This document shows, piece by piece, positions 34,496 through 43,779 of a stretch of DNA of 64,000 nt. The notes beneath the pieces were generated by a model. The model did no database searches and had not been told where the DNA came from. It was given only the letters and a program-made list of their open reading frames with translations. Position numbers and translations under genes: made by a program. The stretch is from Agathobaculum sp. Marseille-P7918 (GTDB taxonomy: Bacteria; Bacillota; Clostridia; Oscillospirales; Butyricicoccaceae), in NCBI RefSeq assembly GCF_900625105.1, contig NZ_UYYD01000001.1:620001-684000 (forward strand). Reading direction: 5' to 3'. Each line of letters starts with the position of its first letter. The first letter of the stretch is position 1.

Positions 34496-35275
34496 TTATT
34501 TTGTCATTTCATAGATCACGATCGCTGCGGCGACGCCCGCGTTGAGCGATTCCGCGCGCCCGTGCATCGGGATGATGACGCGCTGGTCGGACAGGGCGAT
34601 CGCCTGCGGCGTCACCCCGCGCCCTTCGCTGCCGATGATGACCGCAGCGCGCCCAAGCGGCACCGTGCCCAGCGGCACACTGTCCGCGTGCAGCGCGGTC
34701 GCGTAAACCGCGAGTCCCTGCGCATGCAGCCGCTCGATCGCTTGTTCCAGCGGCAGGCGCACGCATGGCAGGCGGAACACCGCCCCCATGGTCGAGCGCA
34801 CGACCTTGGGCGAAAACGGATCGGCGCAGCCCTCGCACAACACAACGGCGCCGAGCGCGAACGCTTCGGCGGTGCGTAAAATCGTGCCAAGGTTGCCCGG
34901 GTCCTGCAAACCGTCCAGCAGCAGCACCTGTGCCTTGCCGTCCAGCGCATCCGCACCCCACTGCGGCTGCTTGCAGGAAAAAATCACGTTCTGCGGCGTT
35001 TCCACGTCGCTTGCCAGTTCAAACAGCGCATCCGCCGCGCAGTAAAGCGCCGCGCCCGCCTGCGCGGCGCGGTCCAGCAGGCCGTCCGGCAGACGGTCCT
35101 GCGCCCGCTCGCGCACGAGCAGCACGCCGGGCTTGGCACCCGAGCGCAGCGCTTCCTCCAGCATCTTTTCGCCTTCGCACAGCATCTCGCCTGTGCTGCG
35201 GCGGTATTTCCGTTCCCGTCCCAGCCGCGCCAGATGCCGCAGCGCGCTGTTTTGACGGCTTTCGATCCGGATCAA
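34496..35275 (-). CDS. TrmH/SpoU-family RNA 2'-O-methyltransferase
   Basis: A 259-residue SPOUT methyltransferase acting on rRNA or tRNA ribose. It has a short L30e-like substrate-binding N-terminus and the three SpoU motifs: NLGTILRTAEAFA, IIGSEGRGVT, and IPMHGRAESLNAGVAAAIVIYE. The family-like N-terminus (ESRQNSALRHLARLGRERKYR) supports the TTG start at 35273-35275, which overlaps the ktrA stop (TTGA). A second SpoU gene, rlmB, occurs at 52.9 kb. The target nucleotide is unknown; RlmB-like or TsnR-like proteins are the nearest. Confidence 0.92.
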   Translation of the reverse strand: MIRIESRQNSALRHLARLGRERKYRRSTGEMLCEGEKMLEEALRSGAKPGVLLVRERAQDRLPDGLLDRAAQAGAALYCAADALFELASDVETPQNVIFSCKQPQWGADALDGKAQVLLLDGLQDPGNLGTILRTAEAFALGAVVLCEGCADPFSPKVVRSTMGAVFRLPCVRLPLEQAIERLHAQGLAVYATALHADSVPLGTVPLGRAAVIIGSEGRGVTPQAIALSDQRVIIPMHGRAESLNAGVAAAIVIYEMTK

Positions 35276-35928
35276 TGCAATTCCACCAGTTTGTTGACGT
35301 TTTCGTTCGTGCCAATCACGATCAGCAGATCGTCCACGCCGATCACCTGACTCGCCTGCGGCGTGACGTCCACATGGCCGCCCTCGCCGTGGCGGATCGC
35401 CAGCACGTTGATCTGATAGCGTGCGCGCACGCCGAGCTGGCCGAGCGAGCGGCCGATCCAGCTCTTGGGCGGATGGATCTCCAGAATGGAAAAATCATCC
35501 GACACGCCGATATAATCGACCACGTTGGTGCGCACCAGACGCTGCGCCAGGCGCTGACCCATTTCGCTCTCGGGCAGCACCACGCGGTCCGCACCCACAC
35601 GCTCGAGCACGCGGGCGTGTACCGGGCTCTGCGCCTTGGCGACCACATATTTCGCGCCCAGCTCCTTGAGCATCACGGTAATCAGGATGCTCGCTTCCAT
35701 ATCCGTGCCCACGGCGACGATGCAGCAGTCGAAATTGCGCGCGCCGACCGAGCGCAGCACGGCCTCGTCCTGCGCGTCGCCGCGGATCGCCTGCGTCACA
35801 TCGTCCGCGATGTGCTGCACGTTTTCCTCATCCTCGTCCAGCACCAGAACCTCCTGCCCGAGGGCAGCCAGTTCGCGCGCCACGGCCGAGCCGAACCGGC
35901 CCAGACCGATCACCAAAAAGGATTTCAT
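35272..35928 (-). CDS. ktrA: potassium uptake regulatory subunit KtrA/TrkA
   Basis: A 218-residue cytosolic RCK protein gating the KtrB/TrkH channel. The RCK-N domain shows the GLGRFGSAVARELAALGQEVLVLDEDEE nucleotide-binding fold, and the RCK-C domain (about 135-218) ends with VIGVDDLLIVIGTNENV. The ATG at 35926-35928 is preferred because GGGAGA lies 8 bases before it; a TTG two codons upstream would be too close. It is 66 bases downstream of ktrB. Confidence 0.94.
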   Translation of the reverse strand: MKSFLVIGLGRFGSAVARELAALGQEVLVLDEDEENVQHIADDVTQAIRGDAQDEAVLRSVGARNFDCCIVAVGTDMEASILITVMLKELGAKYVVAKAQSPVHARVLERVGADRVVLPESEMGQRLAQRLVRTNVVDYIGVSDDFSILEIHPPKSWIGRSLGQLGVRARYQINVLAIRHGEGGHVDVTPQASQVIGVDDLLIVIGTNENVNKLVELH

Positions 35929-35994
35929 CAGCAAATTCTCCCAGTTTTATCCGGTTGCCGCGGCCCGTTTCCCAAGGCCGCGGACAACATCTGT

Positions 35995-37374
35995 TTATCC
36001 TACCATCACATCCGCATCCGGATAGTGCATTTTGGGCGGCTCCCGGTGCCGCATGAGCACCGCAACGCCCAGCGTCAGCACGCCGACACGTCCCAGATAC
36101 ATCAGCAAAATCAAAATCAGGTGGGAAACCGTATGCAGGGTGGGCGTCAGGCCCATGGAAAGGCCAACCGTTGCAAAGGCCGACACCGCCTCAAACAGGC
36201 AGGCGCCGAACGGCGCACTCTCCACATAGGCGATCACGCACGCGCCCGTCAGGCTGAGCGTGCCGCCCACGATCATCATCGTGACCGCGTTCATAATGCT
36301 GCGCGACACGATCGTGCGCCCGAATGCGGACACGGTCGTGCGGCCCCGCAGCGCGGAGATCGCGCTGAGCACGAGCACCGCCGCCGTCACGGTCTTGATG
36401 CCGCCCGCCGTCGAGCCGGGCGAGCCGCCGATCATCATCAACAGGCAGGCGACCGCCTGCGACGGGCCGGTCAGTGCGGCCTGATCGATGGTGTTGAAGC
36501 CCGCGGTGCGCAGCGTGACCGACTGGAACGCCGCCGCAAGCACCTTGTCCTGCACCGGCATCGCGCCGAGCGTCTGCGGATTGCCCCACTCAAACAGCAG
36601 CGTGAGCACAAAGCCCGCGCCGATCAAAAACGCGGTCGTCACCAGCACCAGCTTGGTGTGCAGCCGCAGGCGGCGGAAGCGGCGCTTGTTGTCCCAAAGG
36701 TCGCCCCAGACGAAAAAGCCCAGGCCGCCGATCACGATCAGCGCCATGATCGTCAGGTTGACGACCACATCGTCTGCAAACCCGGTCAGCGAGGCAAACG
36801 GGTTGTCCGGCGTGCCGATCAAGTCAAACCCCGCGTTGCAGAAGGCGGACACCGAATGGAACACGCCCATTTTGATGCCCTGCCACAGCCCCACACGCGG
36901 GACAAACCGAATCGCCAGCAGCACCGCGCCCGCGCCTTCAAACACGAACGTGCCCATCAGCACGCGGCGGGTCAGGCGGACGATACCGGCGTTTTCCGTC
37001 AGGTTGAGCCCCGCGCTCATGACCATGCGCTCGCGCAGCGTGATCGTGCGGCGGGTGAGAAACGAGGCGATCGACGCCAGCGACATAAAGCCCAAGCCGC
37101 CGATCTGGATGAGCAGCAGGATGACGACCTGCCCAAAGCCCGACCAATGGGTCGCCGTGCCGACCGTGACCAAACCGGTCACACAGGTGGCCGAGGTCGC
37201 GGTGAACAGCGCATTCAGAAAATCCGTCGGCTCCCCGCTCCGGGCGGATACGGGCAGGGTGAGCAGCACCGCGCCGGTCAGAATAATGATCGCAAAGCCC
37301 AGTGCGATCACCATGGCGGCCTGCATGGCGGGACGGCGCTTGGTTCTCCGTCCCAAAAGTCTCACGCGGTCCAT
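35995..37374 (-). CDS. ktrB: potassium transporter KtrB/TrkH family
   Basis: A 459-residue membrane pore for K+ uptake with four repeated M1-P-M2 units. Selectivity loops are visible as ATCVTGLVT, AFCNAGFD, LRTAGFNT and FATVGLS, each centred on the conserved Gly. ATG at 37372-37374 follows GGGAAGG; an upstream TTG in frame is less likely. With ktrA it forms a complete Ktr system, placed first in the chain that continues into trmH, dprA and topA. Confidence 0.95.
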   Translation of the reverse strand: MDRVRLLGRRTKRRPAMQAAMVIALGFAIIILTGAVLLTLPVSARSGEPTDFLNALFTATSATCVTGLVTVGTATHWSGFGQVVILLLIQIGGLGFMSLASIASFLTRRTITLRERMVMSAGLNLTENAGIVRLTRRVLMGTFVFEGAGAVLLAIRFVPRVGLWQGIKMGVFHSVSAFCNAGFDLIGTPDNPFASLTGFADDVVVNLTIMALIVIGGLGFFVWGDLWDNKRRFRRLRLHTKLVLVTTAFLIGAGFVLTLLFEWGNPQTLGAMPVQDKVLAAAFQSVTLRTAGFNTIDQAALTGPSQAVACLLMMIGGSPGSTAGGIKTVTAAVLVLSAISALRGRTTVSAFGRTIVSRSIMNAVTMMIVGGTLSLTGACVIAYVESAPFGACLFEAVSAFATVGLSMGLTPTLHTVSHLILILLMYLGRVGVLTLGVAVLMRHREPPKMHYPDADVMVG

Positions 37375-37406
37375 GTTGTGTTCCTTCCCTTTTATTTGAA
37401 ATGCCA

Positions 37407-37434
37407 AAAGCCTGAACGCACTGTCCAGGCTTTA
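37407..37434 (-). terminator. terminator after lysS
   Basis: AAAGCCTG/CAGGCTTTT stem on the minus strand with an 11-base loop and short U run, just past the lysS stop and before ktrB. Confidence 0.7.
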
Positions 37435-37447
37435 CAAGGCGTCTTTA

Positions 37448-38959
37448 TTACTCCGCAGAGAGCGGCTTCATCGTGGGGAAGAGCAGCACGTCGCGGATGG
37501 ATGCGGAATCGGTCAGCAGCATGACCAGACGGTCGATGCCCATGCCCATGCCGCCCGTGGGAGGCATGCCGTATTCCAAGGCGTTGATGAAATCCTCGTC
37601 CATCATGCTGGCCTCATCATCGCCCGCCGCACGCAGCGCAACCTGACGCTCAAAGCGCTCGCGCTGGTCGATCGGGTCGTTGAGCTCGGAGAACGCGTTG
37701 CACAGCTCGCGGCCGACCACGAAGCACTCGAAGCGCTCGGTCAGGCGCGGGTCGGACGGCTTGCGCTTGGCCAGCGGGGACACCTCAACCGGGTAATCCG
37801 TGATGAAGGTCGGCTGCACCAGATTTTCTTCGACGTACTCGTCGTAGCACTGCGCCAGCAGGTCGCCCCAGCTGTCCTTGCCCTTTTCGATCTCGAGACC
37901 CTTGGCCTTGACGGCCTCGAGCGCCTGGGCGCCGTCCATATTCATAAAGTCCAGACCGGAATACTCCTTGACCGCGTCCGCCATGGTCATGCGGCGCCAG
38001 CCCTTGGAAAAGTCGATCTCGGTGCCCTGATAGGTCACCTTGGTCGTGCCGAGCACCTTTTCGCAGACGTGTACGACCATGTCCTCGGTAATATCCATCA
38101 TGCCGTGATAGTCGGTATACGCCTGATACAGCTCGATGGTGGTGAACTCCGGATTGTGCTTGGTGTCCATGCCCTCGTTGCGGAAGATGCGGCCGATCTC
38201 GTACACCTGCTCAAAACCGCCCACGATCAGGCGCTTGAGGTGCAGCTCGGTGGCGATACGCATGTACATATCGATGTCGAGCGCATTGTGGTGCGTGATG
38301 AACGGACGCGCCGCCGCGCCGCCCGGAATGGTGTTCAGGCACGGGGTTTCGACCTCCATGAAGCCGCGGCTGTCCATAAAGTTGCGGATCTCGCGCACGA
38401 TGGCCGAGCGCTTTTCAAAGGTGTCGCGCACCTCGGGGTTGACGATCAGGTCAACATAGCGCTGGCGGTAACGCATATCGGTATCCTTCAGGCCGTGCCA
38501 CTTTTCGGGCAGCGGCGTGAGATTTTTGCTCAGCAGCGTCAGCTCATGTACCGCAACCGAAATCTCACCCTTCTGGGTGCGGAACACTTCGCCCGACACG
38601 CCGATGATATCGCCGATATCCATCTTTTTGTAGCCCTTGTAGACGTCTTCGCCCACGTTGTCGCGCTTGATATAGAGCTGCAGGCGGCCGTAACGGTCGG
38701 ACATGTCCGAGAAGGACGCCTTGCCCATGATGCGCTTGGACATCATGCGGCCGGCCAGACGCACGGTCTTGCCTTCCAGCTCGTCAAAATGCTCGTGAAT
38801 TTCATTTGTGTGGTGATCGCGCTCGAACCGAACCTGCTGGAACGGGTCCGCGCCCGCCGCCTGCAGCTCCGCCAGCTTTTCGCGGCGGATGCGCTTGAGC
38901 TCGTGCAGTTCCTCCGCGGTCTGCTCGTGCTGTTCGTGCGCCTGATGCTGTTCTGCCAT
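37448..38959 (-). CDS. lysS: lysyl-tRNA synthetase, class II
   Basis: A 503-residue class II synthetase charging tRNA-Lys. An N-terminal OB-fold anticodon domain (about 60-175; [21 protein letters not shown]) precedes the catalytic core: motif 2 [19 protein letters not shown] and motif 3 [25 protein letters not shown]-rich N-terminal extension of about 20 residues is unusual but short. It follows greA by 21 bases; greA-lysS is a conserved pair. No lysine or T-box leader precedes it. Confidence 0.97.
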   Translation of the reverse strand: MAEQHQAHEQHEQTAEELHELKRIRREKLAELQAAGADPFQQVRFERDHHTNEIHEHFDELEGKTVRLAGRMMSKRIMGKASFSDMSDRYGRLQLYIKRDNVGEDVYKGYKKMDIGDIIGVSGEVFRTQKGEISVAVHELTLLSKNLTPLPEKWHGLKDTDMRYRQRYVDLIVNPEVRDTFEKRSAIVREIRNFMDSRGFMEVETPCLNTIPGGAAARPFITHHNALDIDMYMRIATELHLKRLIVGGFEQVYEIGRIFRNEGMDTKHNPEFTTIELYQAYTDYHGMMDITEDMVVHVCEKVLGTTKVTYQGTEIDFSKGWRRMTMADAVKEYSGLDFMNMDGAQALEAVKAKGLEIEKGKDSWGDLLAQCYDEYVEENLVQPTFITDYPVEVSPLAKRKPSDPRLTERFECFVVGRELCNAFSELNDPIDQRERFERQVALRAAGDDEASMMDEDFINALEYGMPPTGGMGMGIDRLVMLLTDSASIRDVLLFPTMKPLSAE

Positions 38960-38980
38960 AGTTTCCCCGTCTTTCTTCTT

Positions 38981-39454
38981 TTATTTCTTGATATCCATTA
39001 CCTGATACTTGACAATGCCGATCGGTGCTTCGACCTCAACGACCGTGCCGACCTTTTTGCCCAGCATAGCTTTGCCGAAGGGCGACTCATCCGAGATCTT
39101 GCCCTCCATCGGGTCGGCCTCCTGCGAACCGACGAAGTGGTATTCCTCTTCCTCGTCCAGTTCGAGGTCCTTGACCACAAAACGGCAGCCGGGAGAGATT
39201 TCGTCCGCGGCATAGGTGTCGCCGGTTACGACGACCGCCAGCTTGATGATCTCTTCGAGCTCTGCGATGCGGGAGTACAGCTTGCCCTGCTCGTTCTTCG
39301 CCTCGTCATACTCGGCGTTCTCGGACAAGTCGCCGAACGAACGCGCTTCTTTCAGCTGCTCGGCTACCTCGTCCGCGCGGGTGGTTTTCAGATATTCCAG
39401 TTCTTCCTTATAAGAGTCCAGGCTCTCCTGGGTCAGTTTGATTTCTTTGGCCAT
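38981..39454 (-). CDS. greA: transcription elongation factor GreA
   Basis: A 157-residue factor that rescues backtracked RNA polymerase by stimulating transcript cleavage. The N-terminal coiled coil holds the acidic tip (LSENAEYDEAKNEQG), and the C-terminal FKBP-like domain has ISDESPFGKAMLGKKVGTVVEV. The ATG at 39452-39454 (MAKEIKLT) is the usual GreA start; an in-frame TTG three codons upstream is not preferred. First gene of greA-lysS, with a consensus promoter. Confidence 0.97.
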   Translation of the reverse strand: MAKEIKLTQESLDSYKEELEYLKTTRADEVAEQLKEARSFGDLSENAEYDEAKNEQGKLYSRIAELEEIIKLAVVVTGDTYAADEISPGCRFVVKDLELDEEEEYHFVGSQEADPMEGKISDESPFGKAMLGKKVGTVVEVEAPIGIVKYQVMDIKK

Positions 39455-39518
39455 GATTTGCAAACCCTTCTTATTTCATAAGTTCAGCGACGCCGCGCGC
39501 CGCCGTACAGTACTCCTT

Positions 39519-39548
39519 ATTATAAAGTACCGTTTGCCGCGCTGTCAA
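39519..39548 (-). promoter_or_regulatory. sigma-A promoter of greA-lysS
   Basis: Minus-strand TTGACA, 18-bp spacer, TATAAT, about 65 bases before greA. Confidence 0.88.
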
Positions 39549-39593
39549 GCGAGCAAGTGTATTTTTGCACATATTTACCGATAACACGCGGAT

Positions 39594-40760
39594 TTATCCC
39601 AGAATTTCGACCGCTTTTTGCAATTGCGGGTCGTCCTGCGGCGTCAGGAAGTAGAAGTTTGCCGTCTGCTCTTCGCTTAAGGCGACCTCCACATCGGGCG
39701 CGATGCCCACGCCCGCGAGGTTATTCCCGTTAGGGGTGAAGTACTCCTCCACCGACAGGTTGAGCGCCGATCCGTCGGAAAGCTCGAAGGTCTGCTGTGC
39801 GCGGCCCTTGCCGGTCGTATGCGTGCCGACCAGCGTGGCGCGGCCGTATTCCTGCAGGGCGGTGGCAAAGAACTCGGCCGCCGAAATGCTCTGGTCATCC
39901 ACCAGCACCGCGATCGGCAGGTCGATCATGTCCGCATCCGATGTGTACACGGTTTCGCTGCCGCTCTTGGTGCGCAGCGTCATGATCGTGCCCTCAGGCA
40001 GCAGCGGGTCAAGCATTTCGCTCATCTCCTTGACGCGGCCGCCGCCATTGTGCCGCACGTCGATCACCAGTTTTTGCGCGCCGTCCGCCATCAGGCCATC
40101 CAGCACCTGCTGGAACTGCGCAGCCGCGCCTTCATGGAAATTCTCGATGCGCAGATAACCGACGTTCCCATCCAGCATCTGTCCCCACGCCATTTTCTGG
40201 GTCACCACGGCGCGCTGCATGGTCACCTGCTGCACCGCGCCGCCCGGTTCCTTGCAGAAGGACACGGTCACATCCGTTCCTTCTTCGCCCTGAATCGCGT
40301 TTATCACCGCGTCCGCGCCGTCTTTTTCCACCGTCAGCCCTTCCGCGCCGACGATATAATCGCCCTTTTCCATGCCGGCCTGCGCCGCGGGCGAATCATC
40401 ATATACCAAGCAGACCCGAACGCTGCCGTCCCCGCTGACAACCGTCACACCGATGCCGCAGCCCTTGCCCTCGCTGCTCATCTGGTAGGCTGCATACTGA
40501 TCCGCCGGAATATACGCGGACCACTGGTCCCCCAGACCGGTCACATAACCAACGGCAGCATAGTCCGCCACCGCTTGCTCGTCAAGCTCGCCCACATAAC
40601 GATCGGCGACCAGCCGGTCGATCTCGCGCAATTTGTCTCCGACCGCCCCCGTGCGCCATCCATTTGCCGCATAACAGCCCAGCACGGACGCCGCCGCGGT
40701 CGTCAGGCACAGAAACAGCGCGGTGCTCACGGAAATTTTGTTTTCCCGCCATCCAAACAT
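39594..40760 (-). CDS. S41-family carboxy-terminal processing protease (Ctp-like)
   Basis: A 388-residue membrane-anchored periplasm-facing or extracellular serine protease. It has one N-terminal helix (about 11-31), a PDZ domain (about 95-175, IGVTVVSGDG...GDYIVG) and an S41 core. The dyad is Ser293 (SISAAE) and Lys318 (TTGKG), 25 residues apart as in Prc and D1P. The ATG at 40758-40760 follows GGAGGG; the longer frame would cross a hairpin. It is the last gene after ftsE, ftsX and the M23 hydrolase, suggesting a role in trimming that hydrolase or another wall protein. Confidence 0.92.
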   Translation of the reverse strand: MFGWRENKISVSTALFLCLTTAAASVLGCYAANGWRTGAVGDKLREIDRLVADRYVGELDEQAVADYAAVGYVTGLGDQWSAYIPADQYAAYQMSSEGKGCGIGVTVVSGDGSVRVCLVYDDSPAAQAGMEKGDYIVGAEGLTVEKDGADAVINAIQGEEGTDVTVSFCKEPGGAVQQVTMQRAVVTQKMAWGQMLDGNVGYLRIENFHEGAAAQFQQVLDGLMADGAQKLVIDVRHNGGGRVKEMSEMLDPLLPEGTIMTLRTKSGSETVYTSDADMIDLPIAVLVDDQSISAAEFFATALQEYGRATLVGTHTTGKGRAQQTFELSDGSALNLSVEEYFTPNGNNLAGVGIAPDVEVALSEEQTANFYFLTPQDDPQLQKAVEILG

Positions 40761-40780
40761 TTGGTTTCCCTCCAAACAAT

Positions 40781-40806
40781 AAGGGGAGAGCAAATGCCCT
40801 CCCCTT
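40781..40806 (-). terminator. attenuator-like hairpin between M23 and S41 genes
   Basis: AAGGGGAG.../CTCCCCTT stem of about 11 bp, followed by ATTGTT rather than a true U run. It lies 16 bases past the M23 stop and may reduce, not stop, reading into the S41 gene. Confidence 0.5.
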
Positions 40807-40822
40807 TGATTCATGACTCAAA

Positions 40823-42013
40823 TTAAGTAAAGGTAAAGAAACTCTTGGGGTCAACCGTCGAGCCGTTCTGATACACTTCAAAGTGCAGATGCGGGCCGGT
40901 TGAGTTGCCGGTCGAGCCAACGTAACCGATGACCTGACCCTGCTCGACATACTGGCCAACCGAAACCAGAATGCTGGACTGATGGCCATAAGCCGTCATC
41001 GTACCGCCGCCATGGTCGATAACCGTGTAGTTGCCGTAGCCCGAAACCCAGCCCGCGGTCGTAACCGTGCCGGACGCTGCCGCCAGGATCTCCGCGCCGT
41101 AGCTTGCCGGGATATCCTCACCGGCATGGAACTTGACCGTGCCGTAGATCGGGTGCACGCGGTAGCCGTACACGCTCGAGGTGGTCGTGCAGCTCGGCGT
41201 CGGCCAGACGAAGGTACCGCTGTACGGTACGCCGCCCGAAGCCGCCGACTGCGCGGACAGTTTCGCGATCTGGTTGCTGACTTCCTGCATTTCGCTCGAA
41301 ATGCGGTCGTACTCGGCTTCGCTCTCCGCCTTGTAGGCCTGAATGCTCTCGGCCAGCGCCGCCTGCTCGGCCTCGCTTGCCGCCAGCTCATCGACCTTGT
41401 AGCTCAGGTTCTCCTGATACTCCTTCTGGTCGTCCTGCGTATCCTGGAGTTCCTGCTTCTTCTGCGCAATGTCTTCCTTCGCGGCGGTGTACTCGGCAAC
41501 GATCTTCTTGTTGTCGTCCATGATCGCCGTGATGATCTCCATGCGGCTCAGCAGATCGGAAAAGCTCGAAGAGTTGAGCAGCACTTCCAGATAGCTGGTG
41601 TCGCCCTGCTCATAAGTGGTGCGCACGGTAAGCGCAAACTCCTCTTCCTTCTGCTCGAGCGCCTTTTGCGCCGCTTCCAGCTCGGTGGTCTTGACATCGA
41701 TCTGGTCCTGCAGGCGGTCGATATACGCCTGCACCGTCGAGATTTCTTCCTTGGTCAGGTCGATCTCGCTTTGCAGCGCGGCGCGGGTCGCCTCAACGTC
41801 ACTGGCCTGCTTGGTCAGCTCCGCGATCTTCTCCTTGACTGCCGCCTTTTCATCCTCCAGCGAGGACAGCTTATCCTGCAGTTCGTCCGCGTCTGCGTCC
41901 TCTGCCGCACCCGCAAACGTGATGCCGGTCGCCAGCATGGAAGCCAGCAGGGCAATCACCAGAATGCCGGCGATGATGCAGGAGATCAGCCGCGTCGTTC
42001 CTTTTTTCATCAT
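40823..42013 (-). CDS. coiled-coil M23 peptidase (EnvC/PcsB-like murein hydrolase)
   Basis: A 396-residue exported protein. A signal peptide or anchor (about 8-34) is followed by two long coiled coils (about 38-250) that resemble the FtsX-binding domain of EnvC, PcsB and RipC, then a LytM/M23 domain. The zinc site is complete: FHAGEDIP (His, Asp) and HLHFEV. That suggests an active endopeptidase rather than an EnvC-type activator with a degenerate site. ATGATG start with AAAGGAGCG. It begins 34 bases after ftsX. Confidence 0.92.
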   Translation of the reverse strand: MMKKGTTRLISCIIAGILVIALLASMLATGITFAGAAEDADADELQDKLSSLEDEKAAVKEKIAELTKQASDVEATRAALQSEIDLTKEEISTVQAYIDRLQDQIDVKTTELEAAQKALEQKEEEFALTVRTTYEQGDTSYLEVLLNSSSFSDLLSRMEIITAIMDDNKKIVAEYTAAKEDIAQKKQELQDTQDDQKEYQENLSYKVDELAASEAEQAALAESIQAYKAESEAEYDRISSEMQEVSNQIAKLSAQSAASGGVPYSGTFVWPTPSCTTTSSVYGYRVHPIYGTVKFHAGEDIPASYGAEILAAASGTVTTAGWVSGYGNYTVIDHGGGTMTAYGHQSSILVSVGQYVEQGQVIGYVGSTGNSTGPHLHFEVYQNGSTVDPKSFFTFT

Positions 42014-42047
42014 AATGGTATTCGCTCCTTTGTCTGTCGCCAATGGG

Positions 42048-42932
42048 TCATACATCCATGAACTTGCGGATGCTCGTCACCGAACCGCCGATGCCGAACA
42101 GCACGCCCGCACCCAGATACACGCCGAGCACCAGCCAGCGCAGGCCGTCGAACGGCAGGATGTGGAAATACGGGATGACGCCGCTTGCAATGTTGGAAAG
42201 CTCGGTATACAGCCCCCATTCGGCCAGAAACGCCAGACCGCCTGCCAGCAGGCCCAGCACCATGCCCTCAATGACGAACGGCCAGCGGATGAACCAGTTG
42301 GTCGCGCCGACCATCTTCTGGATGGAGATTTCCTCCCGGCGGGCAAACATCGCAAGTTTGACCGTGTTGGCAATGATGAAGACCGAGATGACCGCCAGAC
42401 CGACGACCATGGCCAGCGCAATGATATTGAACACACGCTGGACCTGAATCAGCTTGGAAATCACTTCTTCATCCGCACGGATATAATCCGTTCCGTCCAC
42501 CGCGGCGATCTCGTCGATCGTCTGTTCCGCCAGCGTCGGGTCCTTCAGGGTGAAAATAAAGCTGTTGCGCAGCGGGTTGTTCGCGGAATTATAGTTATCC
42601 AGAATGTCCGCGTCCTCACCCAGTTCCTCGCGGTATTTTTCGAGCGCAACGTCCCGGTCCTCAAACTCGATCGTCGCAATGTTGTCGATCTTGTTGAATT
42701 CCGAGCCCAGTGCCTTGGCTTCCCGCGTGGTCAGGCTGTCATCGATGAACACCACGATCTCGTTGGATTGCTGCAATTCCTCGATGCTCAGATCAATATT
42801 ATACGCGATCAGCGTCACGGTTCCTGTCAAAAGCAGGCAGGCGATCATAATGAGCACCGCCGCGATCGACATAAACCCGTGTTTGAATATGTTGCGGAAG
42901 CCTTCCTTCCAATAGTAACCAAAACTTCTCAT
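42048..42932 (-). CDS. ftsX: cell division protein FtsX
   Basis: A 294-residue membrane subunit of the FtsEX complex, which couples ATP hydrolysis in the cytosol to wall hydrolase activation outside. It has a short N-terminal cytosolic part (YYWKEGFRNIFKHGFMS), TM1 (about 20-43), an extracellular domain (45-165) with GSEFNKIDNIATIEFEDRD, then three further helices. The start overlaps the ftsE stop as ATGA. The downstream coiled-coil hydrolase is its expected partner. Confidence 0.96.
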   Translation of the reverse strand: MRSFGYYWKEGFRNIFKHGFMSIAAVLIMIACLLLTGTVTLIAYNIDLSIEELQQSNEIVVFIDDSLTTREAKALGSEFNKIDNIATIEFEDRDVALEKYREELGEDADILDNYNSANNPLRNSFIFTLKDPTLAEQTIDEIAAVDGTDYIRADEEVISKLIQVQRVFNIIALAMVVGLAVISVFIIANTVKLAMFARREEISIQKMVGATNWFIRWPFVIEGMVLGLLAGGLAFLAEWGLYTELSNIASGVIPYFHILPFDGLRWLVLGVYLGAGVLFGIGGSVTSIRKFMDV

Positions 42933-43609
42933 AGCTGATAGTACCCACCTGTCTGGTCGCTGACGACCTCGCCCTGGTCGATCATAACGACGCGTTTTTC
43001 AAACTCGTCCACCAGACCCTTCTCGTGCGTGACGATCAGCACGGTGGTGCCCAGTTCATTGATTTTTTCAAACAGGGTCATCAGTTCGAGCGAGCGCGCC
43101 GGATCAAGGTTGCCGGTCGGCTCGTCCGCGATGATCAGACGCGGATTGTTGACCAGCGCACGCGCGATGGCGACACGCTGCTGCTCGCCGCCGGAAAGAT
43201 TCATCGGCTTGATCTGCGCTTTGTCCGCCAGTCCGACCAGATCGAGCACATACGGCACGCGTTCCTTGATGGCCTTTCCCTTTGCGCCGATCGTGCGCAT
43301 GGCAAACGCCACGTTCTCGTAAACCGTTTTGGTGTTGATCAGGCGGAAATCCTGATACACTACGCCGAGCGTGCGGCGCAGGTACGGGATCTGACGTTTT
43401 TTCATCTCTCCGATATTATAATTGTTGACCAGCACACGCCCTTCGGTCGGACGGACCTCTGCGGTCAGCAGCTTGATGATCGTTGTTTTACCAGAACCGG
43501 ACGCGCCGACCAGGAACACAAATTCCCCTTCGTCCACGCGCAGGTTAGCCTTGTTCACCGCACGGGTACCGTTATCGTACACCATGGTGACATCGTTCAT
43601 CCGTATCAC
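42929..43609 (-). CDS. ftsE: cell division ATP-binding protein FtsE
   Basis: A 226-residue ABC ATPase of FtsEX. Walker [11 protein letters not shown]-loop VYQDFRL, signature [15 protein letters not shown], Walker [14 protein letters not shown] and the switch HEKGL are all present. I favour the GTG start at 43607-43609 (M-I-R-M-N-D-V), 7 bases after GGAGG; an ATG two codons upstream (43613-43615) would be only 1 base from that site. First gene of the ftsEX-M23-S41 unit. Confidence 0.96.
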   Translation of the reverse strand: MIRMNDVTMVYDNGTRAVNKANLRVDEGEFVFLVGASGSGKTTIIKLLTAEVRPTEGRVLVNNYNIGEMKKRQIPYLRRTLGVVYQDFRLINTKTVYENVAFAMRTIGAKGKAIKERVPYVLDLVGLADKAQIKPMNLSGGEQQRVAIARALVNNPRLIIADEPTGNLDPARSLELMTLFEKINELGTTVLIVTHEKGLVDEFEKRVVMIDQGEVVSDQTGGYYQL

Positions 43610-43641
43610 AGGCATTCCTCCCTGGAGCCAAACTAAATAAC

Positions 43642-43681
43642 AAAAAAGGCAAAGGTGCATGCAGATCATACACCTTTGCCT
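43642..43681 (-). terminator. terminator of the CdaR-like gene, abutting the ftsE -10
   Basis: AGGCAAAGGTG/CACCTTTGCCT stem with a 13-base loop and TTTTTT after it on the minus strand. The upstream end touches the TATAAT of the ftsE promoter. Confidence 0.85.
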
Positions 43682-43710
43682 ATTATAGCAGATTTTCCGT
43701 TCCGACGCAA
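43682..43710 (-). promoter_or_regulatory. sigma-A promoter of ftsEX
   Basis: Minus-strand TTGCGT, 17-bp spacer, TATAAT. The predicted start, near 43675, falls inside the 5' arm of the terminator hairpin. Confidence 0.75.
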
Positions 43711-43779
43711 GACGACAATCCCTGCCATTTCCCGGCGAAACTTGATTTTTCCGTGAAGTTTTTGTGAACAGAACCCGCC

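Noticed and set aside
34765-37524. 919-residue plus-strand open frame across trmH, ktrA and ktrB
   Set aside because: It spans three well-supported minus-strand genes and their junctions and has low-complexity His/Arg/Gln composition.
39594-40760. S41 protease as inactive because Ala precedes Glu in SISAAE
   Set aside because: The catalytic Ser is three residues before that Glu (Ser293), exactly 25 before Lys318 as in Prc and D1P, so the dyad is intact.
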